The translations under genes were made by a program, and so were the position numbers. Positions 1 through 8,576 of a stretch of DNA of 64,000 bases are shown here, piece by piece. Each line of letters starts with the position of its first letter. Positions within the stretch are counted from its first letter, which is position 1. The notes under the pieces are model-generated. The model saw nothing but the letters and a program-made list of their open reading frames with translations. It did not search any database and had not been told where the DNA came from. Source of the DNA: an uncultured Mucilaginibacter sp. (GTDB lineage Bacteria > Bacteroidota > Bacteroidia > Sphingobacteriales > Sphingobacteriaceae); assembly GCF_903893715.1 (NCBI RefSeq), contig NZ_CAITNG010000047.1, positions 110,425 to 174,424 of the forward strand. Reading direction: 5' to 3'.

Positions 1-857
1 TGCAGAAACATTTTCTTGGTTTCTTCGGCCTTCAGGCGCATCTCCTGCATAATCTTCGGGTAAAGCAGCAAGGTATCCAGATCGAGGTGGTTGTTTTTTA
101 TCCAGTAATCCAATATCGCGGCATCAAAATCGTCGCCACCCAAAAAGGTATCGCCATTGGTAGCCAATACCTCAAAAATGCCGTTCTGAATCTGCAGGAT
201 GGACACATCAAATGTACCGCCGCCTAAGTCGTACACGGCGATGGTTTTGGTTTCATCGGGATTCAACCCGATACCATAGGCCAAACTCGCGGCGGTTGGT
301 TCGTTCACAATACGCAACACATCCAGGCCCGCCAGTTTGCCCGCATCGCGGGTAGCCTGGCGTTGCGAATCATTAAAATAGGCAGGTACGGTTACCACCG
401 CGCGGTTAACCGGGGTTTTCAGCGCGTGTTCGGCACGTTGTTTCAGTTCTTTCAATATCATTCCCGATAGTTCTATCGGTGTATAAAAAGTATCGCCAAC
501 TTTTATTTTGACAAGGCTCTCACTGTCATCATCAATGACTTTATAGCTAAAAAAGTCTTTATGTTTTTCGATGTCCTTGTACGAGCGGCCCAGCAAACGT
601 TTTACCGAAAATATGGTGTTTTGCGGGTCGGTTAGCAGGTAGTTTTTGGCTTCATTGCCTACGGTTACTTCGCCTGCCGGGCCAAAGTGCACAATGGAAG
701 GCACCAACACGCCTTTGCCGGCATCGTTTATTACTTTTGGCTCCTTGTCGGGATTGATAAATGCCACCAGCGAATTGGTGGTACCTAAGTCGATCCCTAC
801 AATAATTTCTTCTTTTTGGATAGAACCCGTTGCCAGGTTGATAGAAATTTTAGCCAT
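1..857 (-). CDS. hscA: Hsp70-family Fe-S assembly chaperone HscA (partial, N-terminal part)
   Basis: This is the N-terminal ~285 residues of an Hsp70 ATPase domain; the gene runs off the left edge of the window, so the substrate-binding domain is not visible. I translated it from the reverse strand. It begins [11 protein letters not shown] and then carries the Hsp70 phosphate-1 loop GIDLGTTNS, the segment [30 protein letters not shown] and the phosphate-2 loop [12 protein letters not shown]. The ~15-residue extension before GIDLGTTN is typical of HscA, the specialised chaperone that works with HscB on iron-sulfur cluster transfer from IscU; ordinary DnaK starts almost directly at GIDLGTT. The start ATG lies 24 bases downstream of a good -7 element. 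DnaK is the alternative; choosing between them needs the missing C-terminal half and the neighbouring genes. Confidence 0.85.
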   Translation of the reverse strand, partial: MAKISINLATGSIQKEEIIVGIDLGTTNSLVAFINPDKEPKVINDAGKGVLVPSIVHFGPAGEVTVGNEAKNYLLTDPQNTIFSVKRLLGRSYKDIEKHKDFFSYKVIDDDSESLVKIKVGDTFYTPIELSGMILKELKQRAEHALKTPVNRAVVTVPAYFNDSQRQATRDAGKLAGLDVLRIVNEPTAASLAYGIGLNPDETKTIAVYDLGGGTFDVSILQIQNGIFEVLATNGDTFLGGDDFDAAILDYWIKNNHLDLDTLLLYPKIMQEMRLKAEETKKMFL

Positions 858-880
858 CTTAAACGTGAATTAACAAGGCG

Positions 881-888
881 CAAATGTA
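881..888 (-). promoter_or_regulatory. Bacteroidota -7 element (TACATTTG) upstream of hscA
   Basis: The reverse strand reads TACATTTG, an exact match to the Bacteroidota -7 consensus TAnnTTTG, 24 bases before the hscA start codon. No TTG was found at the expected -33 distance, so only half of the promoter signature is visible. Confidence 0.5.
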
Positions 889-998
889 GCGAGTTTTTGC
901 CGATGGCGTGTCATGATATTGTAGGTTGATGCATATCGAAAACCACTTCACGTAGTTTTCATAAATTTTCCCTTATTTTCACCCATCAAAACCTGTAA

Positions 999-3908
999 AT
1001 GAAGCTTGTTAAACTGCTACTGCCATTGCCGCTGATCCTTTCGGTGCTCCTGCTACTATCAACTGCCGGTATAACCAAAGCGCAGCTATTTGGCGGCAAC
1101 CCGCCATCCATCACCTGGCAACAGGTAAATACCCCGGCCGCTAGGGTGATATTTCCCAAAGGGCTCGATTCGGCAGGTATACGTATTGCCGATATTGTAG
1201 GCCAGATGAACAAGGCCATACAGCCCACCATCGGTCCCGATAGCTATCGGGATAAACAGCTAAAGGTGAGTATACTGGTGCAAAATCAAACCACTATATC
1301 TAATGCGTATGTTGGCCTGGCGCCTTTCCGCAGTGAGTTTTATTTTACACCAGACCAGAATAGTTTTGAATTGGGTAGCCTACCCTGGATAGACCAATTG
1401 GCCGTACACGAATTTCGGCACGTGCAGCAGTACAACAACTTTAATGTGGGCCTCTCCAAAGCCATGCATGTGCTGTTTGGCGAGGGCGGACAAGCCGTAG
1501 CCAACAGCCTGGCCATACCGAACTGGTTTTTTGAAGGCGACGCGGTATTTAACGAAACCTATGTTACCACGCAGGGCAGGGGCCGCCTGCCCTGGTTTTT
1601 CGATGGTTACCGGGCTTTATGGGCCGCCGGGAAAGATTATAGCTGGATGAAACTGCGCAACGGCTCGTACCGGGATTTTGTGCCCGACCATTACCCCTTG
1701 GGTTATATGATGGTGGCTTATGGGCGTGATACCTATGGTGATGATTTTTGGAAAAACGTTACACAGAACGCGGCGGCTTATAAAAGCCTGGTTTTCCCGA
1801 TGCAGCATGCCATTGAAACGTATTCGAGAAAATATTTTTACCAATTTGGTAAAGATGCTTTGGGTCATTTTAAAGAACAATATGGCTTTAAAGCCGATGA
1901 TGCCAATTCTTCAAAATCAATCAATCAATCATTCAATAAATCAATCAATGCTCACCAGCATTTTATCGCCGACGAAGAATACCCCGCTTTTGTTGATGAT
2001 AACACGATAGTCTATGTGCGGTCGAGTTACGACCGCGCGCCTGCATTTTACACCCGCATGGGCAATACTGAACACCGCGTACGCGTACACGATTACTCGC
2101 TTGATTATTATTTTGCTTACCGCAATGGTAAGATAGTGTACGACAGTTACCGCACCGACCCGCGCTGGGGCTACCGTACCTACAGCGAACTAAATATACT
2201 GGACATCAAAACCGGCAAGCAAACCCGCATCACTAAAAACAGCAAATATTTTTCGCCGGCTTTTAGCGAAGACGGCACACGTATTGTAACCGTGCAGCAA
2301 AGCACCGATGGCAAGAGCCAACTGATTGTATTAGGTACCGATGGTAAAGTCATCTCAGCCATCCCCAACCCCGACCATCTGGTATATACGTACCCCAAGT
2401 TTTATGGCAACAGCATCATATCTGCTGTGCGTAATGCAGCGGGTCAAATGTCCATCGCGAAAAGCGATATCAATACCGGTGCAAATACTTATTTACTGCC
2501 CTTTACCATGCAGCCCATTGCTTTCCCTGTGGTTGCGAACGATAAAGTCTATTTTTCGGCCACCAGCGATAAGAACAATGAATTGTTCGCGCTATCGCTG
2601 ACCGATAAAAAGTTGTACCAATTGCAAAACGATTCGCTTAAAGCGAGTATCGGCAACTACCAGCCTGCATTAAGCGCCAATAAATTGGCCTGGACCAGTT
2701 TTACCGCCTATGGTTATAAATTGCACCAGGCCGATGCAAGCCAGGTACAATGGCAGCCAGTAAACAGCAACACATTGCCCGGAACCTTGCCCGATTATGG
2801 TATAAATGCCTTAGGCAAAGGTGGCGCGGTTGATTTCCTGGCATCGGTAAAGGAGGAACAACCTGCCGTAACCAAATACAACAAAGCTTTTCATTTGATC
2901 AATTTCCATAGCCTGATACTCAATATAAGCGACCCGAACTATGGGTTTGCTATTGAGGGTGAAAATGTGTTGAATACCCTGCAATCTGAACTGTCGTTTA
3001 ACTATAACCGTAACGAAGGGTACAAAGAGTTTGGGTTTGATGCTGTTTACGGGGCCTTGTACCCTTACCTGTCGGTAGGGGCTAATTATTTGGTCGACAG
3101 GACGGGGCTTTATACCATTAATCACTCGCCGCTGATGTCGTACTATTTTAACGAAACCCAGGTGTTTGGCGGTTTACAGTTTCCCTTCAATTTATCGCGC
3201 GGACGCACTTCGACGTCATTATCATTTGGCGGGCAGGTGGTGTACGATGCCACGAATTACCAATCGCCATACAACCAGCTGTTTAAAGATCAGAATTATA
3301 TGTACACCGATTACTTTTTAAGCTTCAGTAGTTTAAGCAGGCAGGCCAAAAAGAATATTTACCCGCATTTTGGGCAAAGCATTTCGGTTGATTATCGCAC
3401 GGCAATCACCAATATCAGTGGCAACCAGTTTTTGGCGGTGGCCAACCAGTATTTGCCCGGTTTGACAGTCAATCATAATTTGGTGTTACAAGGCGCTTAC
3501 CAGCAAAGGGATTTTAACGACGAGGCAGGCTTTACCAATAACTTTCCTACGGCAAGGGGCTATACATCGGCCAACCTGTACCAAATGTATAAGCTGAGCG
3601 CCAATTATCATTTCCCGATAGTTTATCCCGATGCCGGCGTGGCTAACTCGGTTTATTTTTTGCGTATAAGGGGTAATTTATTTTACGATTACAGCTATGC
3701 TTCGGATGCGAAGTATATACAGGCTTATACCGGGTCGAACACGGCTACTTTCCGCTCGACAGGTACCGAAGTATTTTTTGATACGCAACTGTTTAACCAG
3801 TACCCGGTATCGATAGGGCTGCGTTACAGCCGTTTGCTGGACAACGATATTTTTGGTGGGAACAGCCCGAACCGGTTTGAGATTGTTTTGCCTTTGAGTA
3901 TATTTTAA
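999..3908 (+). CDS. Secreted HExxH protein with beta-propeller and C-terminal outer-membrane barrel
   Basis: A 969-residue protein with an N-terminal signal peptide (about residues 1-28, ending near TKA-Q). Three regions can be seen. An N-terminal part carries the zinc-peptidase-like motif HEFRH (about residue 138) and a downstream WFFEGDAVFNE that could supply a third glutamate ligand. The middle (about 320-620) has repeated YFSPAFSEDGTRIVTV-type segments of TolB/WD40-like propellers. The last ~300 residues alternate aromatic and polar residues and end in a terminal F, as in outer-membrane barrels. It is probably an outer-membrane or surface protein; substrate and catalytic activity are unknown. 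Two repeat-derived segments lie in frame inside it: an 18-bp palindrome at 1235-1252 and a TCAA-rich stretch at 1911-1950. It is transcribed divergently from hscA. Confidence 0.75.
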   Translation: MKLVKLLLPLPLILSVLLLLSTAGITKAQLFGGNPPSITWQQVNTPAARVIFPKGLDSAGIRIADIVGQMNKAIQPTIGPDSYRDKQLKVSILVQNQTTISNAYVGLAPFRSEFYFTPDQNSFELGSLPWIDQLAVHEFRHVQQYNNFNVGLSKAMHVLFGEGGQAVANSLAIPNWFFEGDAVFNETYVTTQGRGRLPWFFDGYRALWAAGKDYSWMKLRNGSYRDFVPDHYPLGYMMVAYGRDTYGDDFWKNVTQNAAAYKSLVFPMQHAIETYSRKYFYQFGKDALGHFKEQYGFKADDANSSKSINQSFNKSINAHQHFIADEEYPAFVDDNTIVYVRSSYDRAPAFYTRMGNTEHRVRVHDYSLDYYFAYRNGKIVYDSYRTDPRWGYRTYSELNILDIKTGKQTRITKNSKYFSPAFSEDGTRIVTVQQSTDGKSQLIVLGTDGKVISAIPNPDHLVYTYPKFYGNSIISAVRNAAGQMSIAKSDINTGANTYLLPFTMQPIAFPVVANDKVYFSATSDKNNELFALSLTDKKLYQLQNDSLKASIGNYQPALSANKLAWTSFTAYGYKLHQADASQVQWQPVNSNTLPGTLPDYGINALGKGGAVDFLASVKEEQPAVTKYNKAFHLINFHSLILNISDPNYGFAIEGENVLNTLQSELSFNYNRNEGYKEFGFDAVYGALYPYLSVGANYLVDRTGLYTINHSPLMSYYFNETQVFGGLQFPFNLSRGRTSTSLSFGGQVVYDATNYQSPYNQLFKDQNYMYTDYFLSFSSLSRQAKKNIYPHFGQSISVDYRTAITNISGNQFLAVANQYLPGLTVNHNLVLQGAYQQRDFNDEAGFTNNFPTARGYTSANLYQMYKLSANYHFPIVYPDAGVANSVYFLRIRGNLFYDYSYASDAKYIQAYTGSNTATFRSTGTEVFFDTQLFNQYPVSIGLRYSRLLDNDIFGGNSPNRFEIVLPLSIF
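1235..1252. repeat. 18-bp palindrome TCCCGATAGCTATCGGGA, copy 1 (inside a CDS)
   Basis: Perfect 18-bp palindrome, identical to four further copies at 15537-15554, 15871-15888, 57407-57424 and 57520-57537. Here it lies inside the 969-residue surface protein and encodes part of PDSYRDK without breaking the frame. Confidence 0.9.
1911..1950 (+). repeat. TCAA-rich low-complexity stretch inside the CDS
   Basis: A run of TCAATCAATCAATCATTCAA type sequence encoding a Ser/Asn/Gln/Lys-rich linker (about residues 305-317) between the HExxH region and the propeller. Very similar words occur in the non-coding repeat region at about 57220-57245, which suggests repeat-derived DNA. Confidence 0.6.
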
Positions 3909-3925
3909 CCAAAGGGTAAAAAACA

Positions 3926-3953
3926 AAAGAGGGTACATAAATGCACCCTCTTT
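3926..3953. terminator. Hairpin between convergent genes, probably bidirectional
   Basis: Stem AAAGAGGGT (3926-3934) pairs with ACCCTCTTT (3945-3953) around a 10-base loop. Read on the reverse strand it is followed by a T-rich tract (TGTTTTTT), so it best serves the polymerase IV gene; on the forward strand it follows the surface protein gene directly. Confidence 0.65.
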
Positions 3954-4137
3954 CCCCTAATTAATTTAAACTATTGATTAAACCCAAAGTACAAAGAACG
4001 TTTTCAGTACGGCATTGGGCAACCGAACTTGAGTAATTATACGAATAAGATTTATTTTTGTTCAAGTTTTTATCATAAAAAGTAAAAAAATAACGAATTT
4101 GTCATCATTTTACAGAATTACGTAAATTCACAAGCAA

Positions 4138-5322
4138 CTATCCACGCATAAAAGGGTTAAAACCCCGGGTGCCTATCTCCATTCCGGCAGCCCGACACAC
4201 GGTTTTATCGCCATACTTATAGTTAATTTTATCAACTGCATGATAAAGGTTTATTCGTTCCTCGTTATCCTCAAACAGGTTGATTTGGTAATTACCGGTG
4301 CAGAGCTGGCTTAACTTTACCCCGATGAGCCTGATGGGCCGACTTTGGTTCCAGGCTTTGGCCAGCAGGTTTTTTACGCCCGGTATCAAAATGTGGTCGG
4401 CCGAGGTGAGGGCTATTTTCTCCTGCAAAGTATGCGTTTCAAAATTGGCGTAGCGTATTTTAATGGCGAGGCAGCTCGATAGCTTGTTTTCTTTGCGAAG
4501 TTTAAAGGCCAGTTCTTCGGTCATGGATACCAAAATAGCTTCCAGTTTTTTTTTATCCATGGCATTTTTGTCGAAGGTACGTTCGGTAGAGATGGATTTA
4601 CGGTCGGAGTGGGGCACTATCTCGCTGTCGTCCAGTCCCTGCGCTTTTCGCCAGATGGAACGCCCCGCGATCCCAAAAACTGATTCAAGGAAACGGATAT
4701 CGGTGCGTTGCAGGTCGGCTATTTTTTCAATACCATATTGATACAATTTTTGGCAGGTCTTTTCGCCCAGCATGGGTATTTTGCCGATCGGTAGCGGGGC
4801 CATAAACGCTTTTTCGCCCCCATGGGGTACCCAAAGCTGCCCGTTGGGCTTGGCCTCGTTGGTGGCCATTTTGGCAATGGTACGGTTTGATGCCATGCCG
4901 AACGAAATGGGTAAACCTGTATCGCGTATCACCTTTTGGCGAAGTTCGGTGGCTATCTGGTAGCAATTGTGAAAACGCTCCATCCCGGTAAGGTCGATAT
5001 AAAACTCATCTACTGAGGCTTTTTGGAAAAGGGGCACCGCGTTAGCGATTATTTCGGTTACCTGCGCCGAAGCTTCGGCATACTTTTCGTACGAACCATG
5101 TAAAAATATGGCTTCCGGGCATAATCTGTAGGCCTGTGCCGATGGCATGGCCGAGTGGATACCGAATTTACGTGCCTCGTAACTGCAGGATGCCACCACG
5201 CCCCGCTCTTTTGAGCCACCAATAATCACGGGTTTACCGATGAGCGATGGGTCGAACTTTCGTTCTACCGAAACAAAAAACGAATCGAGGTCGATGTGGA
5301 CGATCTGGCGCTTTATATCCAT
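4138..5322 (-). CDS. dinB: DNA polymerase IV (Y-family)
   Basis: A 394-residue Y-family translesion polymerase. The N-terminal palm has the metal-binding motif HIDLDSFFVSVE (about residues 9-20) and the catalytic SVDEFYIDLTG (about 103-113). The helix-hairpin-helix thumb follows (IGKIPMLGEKTCQKLYQYGI), then a little-finger domain with the segment SISTERTFDKN. The length is a little above the usual ~350 residues. The last residues (FNPFMRG) do not form an obvious QLSLF-type beta-clamp motif; an internal INLFEDNEE is the nearest candidate. It copies damaged DNA with low fidelity and is usually damage-induced. It is divergent from the 2H phosphoesterase gene. Confidence 0.95.
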   Translation of the reverse strand: MDIKRQIVHIDLDSFFVSVERKFDPSLIGKPVIIGGSKERGVVASCSYEARKFGIHSAMPSAQAYRLCPEAIFLHGSYEKYAEASAQVTEIIANAVPLFQKASVDEFYIDLTGMERFHNCYQIATELRQKVIRDTGLPISFGMASNRTIAKMATNEAKPNGQLWVPHGGEKAFMAPLPIGKIPMLGEKTCQKLYQYGIEKIADLQRTDIRFLESVFGIAGRSIWRKAQGLDDSEIVPHSDRKSISTERTFDKNAMDKKKLEAILVSMTEELAFKLRKENKLSSCLAIKIRYANFETHTLQEKIALTSADHILIPGVKNLLAKAWNQSRPIRLIGVKLSQLCTGNYQINLFEDNEERINLYHAVDKINYKYGDKTVCRAAGMEIGTRGFNPFMRG

Positions 5323-5396
5323 ATAACAAATGTAAAAAAAAAGATTTCCAAATGCTAATAATATTAGTAATTTAGTTCATCGAAAAGCAAAAACCC

Positions 5397-5987
5397 ATGG
5401 AAAAAGTAAAAGCAATCAGCGTCGGTGGTATCAGCGCGTCCATCTACTCCGATTATATGTTGGTGATACCACCGCCCAATGAAGTGAAGGAAATGATACG
5501 TAAATACAAACTATCCTGCGCAAAAGTAATAGGCCATTATGATGGCATGCACAGTATTGCCCATATCAGTGTAACGGGCCAGCACCGGCAAATGCCGGTA
5601 ACTATGGGGCAAAAACTGGATTGCTACCAGCGTGCACTTATCCGGCTAAAGCCGATAGAACTGAACATCAACGGTTTTGGTAATTTTATGCACGGTTCAT
5701 CTGGCGCTACCATTTATGCTAAAATTGAGATGAATACCGAGGTGAACCGCTGGTTTGAGCAACTGAAAAGGGTATTCGGCGACAGAAAGACCATCGTACC
5801 GCATATAACCATTGCTAAAAATATACCGTTATATGCCTTTAAGGCACTTTGGCCACATTTTGTAAACCGTGAATATAGGGAACGCTTTGTGCCCGACAGG
5901 TTGACCACCTTAACCCGCCCCACATTTTATACCGAAGGTGAATTCTGGCGTGTTTTTAAGGAATTGCATTTTACCAAAATAGTTTAG
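5397..5987 (+). CDS. 2'-5' RNA ligase-like protein (2H phosphoesterase superfamily)
   Basis: A 196-residue protein with the two HxS/Tx motifs that define the 2H phosphoesterase fold: AHISVTG (about residues 57-63) and PHITIAKN (about 131-138). Members cleave or ligate 2',5' or cyclic phosphodiester bonds in RNA and related nucleotides. Both histidines are present, so it should be catalytically competent; the substrate cannot be told from sequence. The length matches LigT/ThpR-like proteins. It is divergent from dinB across a 74-base gap and monocistronic as far as can be seen. Confidence 0.75.
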   Translation: MEKVKAISVGGISASIYSDYMLVIPPPNEVKEMIRKYKLSCAKVIGHYDGMHSIAHISVTGQHRQMPVTMGQKLDCYQRALIRLKPIELNINGFGNFMHGSSGATIYAKIEMNTEVNRWFEQLKRVFGDRKTIVPHITIAKNIPLYAFKALWPHFVNREYRERFVPDRLTTLTRPTFYTEGEFWRVFKELHFTKIV

Positions 5988-6085
5988 CTAAATTTATTTT
6001 TAATTAAGATGGCAACCTTCTACCGTATCATTTCCGTAATGCTTGTAGATAAGGATTACAGATTAACTGATTCGTCGAAACCTAC

Positions 6086-6715
6086 ATGGGCGAAGAGGAA
6101 TTAAAGCAACTAATTGACGGGTGCAGGCAGCATGACCGGAAAAGCCAAAAAATGCTATATAAGGCGTTGTATGGCTTTGCCATGGGTATATGCTTGCGTT
6201 ATGCCGGCAACCGATACGAAGCTGCCGAGATTATGAACACGGGCTTTTTTAAGGTAATGACCAATATTCAAAAATATGATAACAACAAGCCTTTTAAAGC
6301 ATGGCTTGGCCGCATCATGATGAATACATCAATCGATTATTACCGGGCCAATTTAAAGGTGGCCTATACCGAAGAACTCGACCACGCCATACATATTGGC
6401 GAGCGTGAGGTGGCAACAAGTAAATTAGGTTATGATGAGTTATTGTTGCTGATACAAAGGTTACCTGAGGCTTACCGTACGGTTTTTAACCTGTTTGCCA
6501 TTGATGGGTATACGCACGAGGAAATTGGTGAATTACTGGGCATAAACCCCGGTACTTCAAAATCTAACTTGCATAAGGCAAGGCAAAAATTACAGAGAAT
6601 GATTGCAGAACAGGAACTGAGCGGCGGGGCGGGCGAAATGCGAAATTCGTCCATTGTAGCCATCAGGCATACGGCTGTAAAAGATTTATATTTAAACAAA
6701 GGTTTTAGGCCATGA
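6086..6715 (+). CDS. ECF RNA polymerase sigma factor
   Basis: A 209-residue sigma-70 family protein of the extracytoplasmic-function type. Region 2 (about residues 10-85) includes AAEIMNTGFFKVMTNIQKYDNNKPFKAWLGRIMMNTSIDYYR, and region 4 (about 115-175) includes LPEAYRTVFNLFAIDGYTHEEIGELLGINPGTSKSNLHKARQKL, the helix-turn-helix that reads the -35 element. The stop overlaps the start of the next gene by four bases (ATGA), so the two are translationally coupled. The partner gene encodes a single-pass membrane protein in the position of an anti-sigma factor. The target regulon is unknown; the downstream YceI and DUF5777 genes are candidates. Confidence 0.9.
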   Translation: MGEEELKQLIDGCRQHDRKSQKMLYKALYGFAMGICLRYAGNRYEAAEIMNTGFFKVMTNIQKYDNNKPFKAWLGRIMMNTSIDYYRANLKVAYTEELDHAIHIGEREVATSKLGYDELLLLIQRLPEAYRTVFNLFAIDGYTHEEIGELLGINPGTSKSNLHKARQKLQRMIAEQELSGGAGEMRNSSIVAIRHTAVKDLYLNKGFRP

Positions 6716-8007
6716 GCAGTATAGAGGAAGACGGATTAGACAAGTTGTTTAAAAAGTGGCTAAAGGAGCCCGGGCGCGTTGCGGAGTACCGCGAAGCTGA
6801 TTGGGACGCCTTCGAAAAAATGCTGGATGAAAAGGATGAAAAAAGGCCAATCGTGTTTTGGCTGCCTATCATCAGCGGTATTGCGGCATTAATTGTATTG
6901 GGTTTTGGCTGGTTCTATTTTCAATCGAACAGTAATACTGTGCCCAAGCAGCAAGTTGCTGTACGCCCTGTAAATAAAAATAACAACCAAGCTTTAGCGC
7001 AGGTGAATGCCGGCACTGATAAAAAAGACAATACCGGTTTAAGCGGCGGGCCCGAACATCAATTGGCAGATGGCGCTAACAATATCCCGCCTTCGGTAAC
7101 CCGTGCCGGTGATGTGGCACAGGTAGTAAAAAATTACCGTAAAGGCAAATCGTTCTTATCCTTATCCGGTACTGCTGCCCGCCGCTTAACTACCGGTTTG
7201 ACTGATAATGTGAAAAAAGATGTGGTTAATGATGTGGAACCTGAACCTTTCCCATCAGGTTGGAAAAACGATATAACTGCTTTAAGCGAGCAAAATATCC
7301 CCAATGGTGAGTTGATAGGCGCGAATAATTTACCTGCATTGCCTGTTGCATCGGAGGCTGCGATTACTGATATTAAGGATGTTGTTAAAGGGACTAATTT
7401 TAACAAAAACCGCCCGCAATACGCCATCACGGTTTTGGGCTCGTCCAATATTAACGGGGTAGGTTCGTTCAGTCAGGCGCAGGTGGGTACCAATTTGGGT
7501 TTGCTGTTTTCGGTAGGGGTATCTAAATTTAGCTTTAGCACCGGTGCCATATATGCCAAAACACCATACACCGCCAACGCTTCAAATTATAATGTAGGCT
7601 ATCCTGCCAAACATACGCCTGATAACATCAGTGCCGATTGCCGCGTGTTGGATATCCCTTTGAACGTTGATTACCGGGTATACAGTAAAGCGAAAAATCA
7701 ATTCAGCATAGGTTCGGGCCTATCATCGTACATTATGCTCAACGAAAATTACAATTACACCTATTCGGGGCCCTATGCTCCATTATATCCTTCGAATCTT
7801 AGTTTAACCAACCAAAACCGATACTTTTTAGGGGTGCTGAATCTGGATGCCACCTATCAGCGAAAGCTCAGCGCCAAACTCAGCTTTGATGTGCAGCCCT
7901 ACCTTAAAATACCATTAACAGGTATTGGCGCGGGCGACGTAAAACTGCAAACGGCCGGGGTAGCACTTGGCCTGAGCTGGAACTTAAACCGGCTTTTTAA
8001 ACCGTAG
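6712..8007 (+). CDS. Membrane protein: anti-sigma-like N-terminus plus predicted outer-membrane beta-barrel
   Basis: A 431-residue protein whose start overlaps the sigma factor stop. Residues 1-43 are cytoplasmic and charged (KWLKEPGRVAEYREADWDAFEKML, a pattern common in Bacteroidota anti-sigma-like proteins). One transmembrane helix follows (about 46-66, VFWLPIISGIAALIVLGFGWFYF), then a Gly/Asn/Ala-rich linker to about residue 235, and a C-terminal ~195 residues that look like an eight-stranded outer-membrane barrel (VGTNLGLLFSVGVSKFSFSTGAIYA ... GVALGLSWNLNRLF). I infer a sensor that spans from the cytoplasm to the outer membrane and controls the adjacent sigma factor. No ZAS zinc motif is seen. 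Confidence 0.7.
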   Translation: MSSIEEDGLDKLFKKWLKEPGRVAEYREADWDAFEKMLDEKDEKRPIVFWLPIISGIAALIVLGFGWFYFQSNSNTVPKQQVAVRPVNKNNNQALAQVNAGTDKKDNTGLSGGPEHQLADGANNIPPSVTRAGDVAQVVKNYRKGKSFLSLSGTAARRLTTGLTDNVKKDVVNDVEPEPFPSGWKNDITALSEQNIPNGELIGANNLPALPVASEAAITDIKDVVKGTNFNKNRPQYAITVLGSSNINGVGSFSQAQVGTNLGLLFSVGVSKFSFSTGAIYAKTPYTANASNYNVGYPAKHTPDNISADCRVLDIPLNVDYRVYSKAKNQFSIGSGLSSYIMLNENYNYTYSGPYAPLYPSNLSLTNQNRYFLGVLNLDATYQRKLSAKLSFDVQPYLKIPLTGIGAGDVKLQTAGVALGLSWNLNRLFKP

Positions 8008-8013
8008 ACAGAT

Positions 8014-8556
8014 ATGAAACTCATCAGTATTTTACTTGCCTGGATAACAGTTTTCCAGACAGGGCAGGACATCTATGTCTGTAAAACCGCGAAAGTATCG
8101 CTATTCTCATCGGCCCCGGTCGAAGATATATCGGCAACATTAACAAAGGGCGCATCGGTGTTTAACGCCAGCACCGGTGAACTTGCTTTTAGCGTGCCGA
8201 TACGCTCGTTCGAGTTCCCGAAATCGTTGATGCAGGAGCATTTTAATACCGAGTATATGGACAGCGATAAATTCCCGACAGCAACCTTTAAAGGGAAGAT
8301 AAACGAGCATGTGGACGTTACCAAAGACGGTACAACGACCATAACCGCCACCGGCGACCTGACCGTACACGGCGTTACCAAACCAAGAACGGTTACCGGC
8401 GGTCTGGTGGTAAATGGCGGCGTAATTAGCATGACATCCACTTTTACGGTGAAATGTGCCGATCATAACATCACCATCCCAACTATTGTATTCCATAACA
8501 TTGCCGAAACCATTAAAATGGATGTATCGGCAACTTATAGTCCCTACAAAAAATAA
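8014..8556 (+). CDS. YceI family protein
   Basis: A 180-residue YceI-like lipocalin-fold protein, exported by a short N-terminal hydrophobic segment (about residues 1-17). Family features visible are the FSVPIRSFEFPKSLMQEHFNTEYMDSDKFPTATFKG-type core, TGDLTVHGVTKPRTV and the C-terminal strands. YceI proteins bind long lipids or isoprenoids in the periplasm; the ligand here is unknown. It starts six bases after the sigma/anti-sigma pair and is followed 20 bases later by a DUF5777 barrel gene, an association seen repeatedly in Bacteroidota, which points to an envelope electron-transfer or lipid role. Confidence 0.85.
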   Translation: MKLISILLAWITVFQTGQDIYVCKTAKVSLFSSAPVEDISATLTKGASVFNASTGELAFSVPIRSFEFPKSLMQEHFNTEYMDSDKFPTATFKGKINEHVDVTKDGTTTITATGDLTVHGVTKPRTVTGGLVVNGGVISMTSTFTVKCADHNITIPTIVFHNIAETIKMDVSATYSPYKK

Positions 8557-8576
8557 TAAACAAACAGCTAAAAAAA

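Noticed and set aside
3678..3938. Reverse-strand frames inside the large surface-protein gene
   Set aside because: They are antisense shadows of a gene with clear signal peptide and domain structure; no family features.
5327..5334. TACATTTG on the reverse strand as the dinB promoter
   Set aside because: It lies only five bases before the ATG, which would give an almost leaderless transcript, and no -33 TTG is at the right distance.
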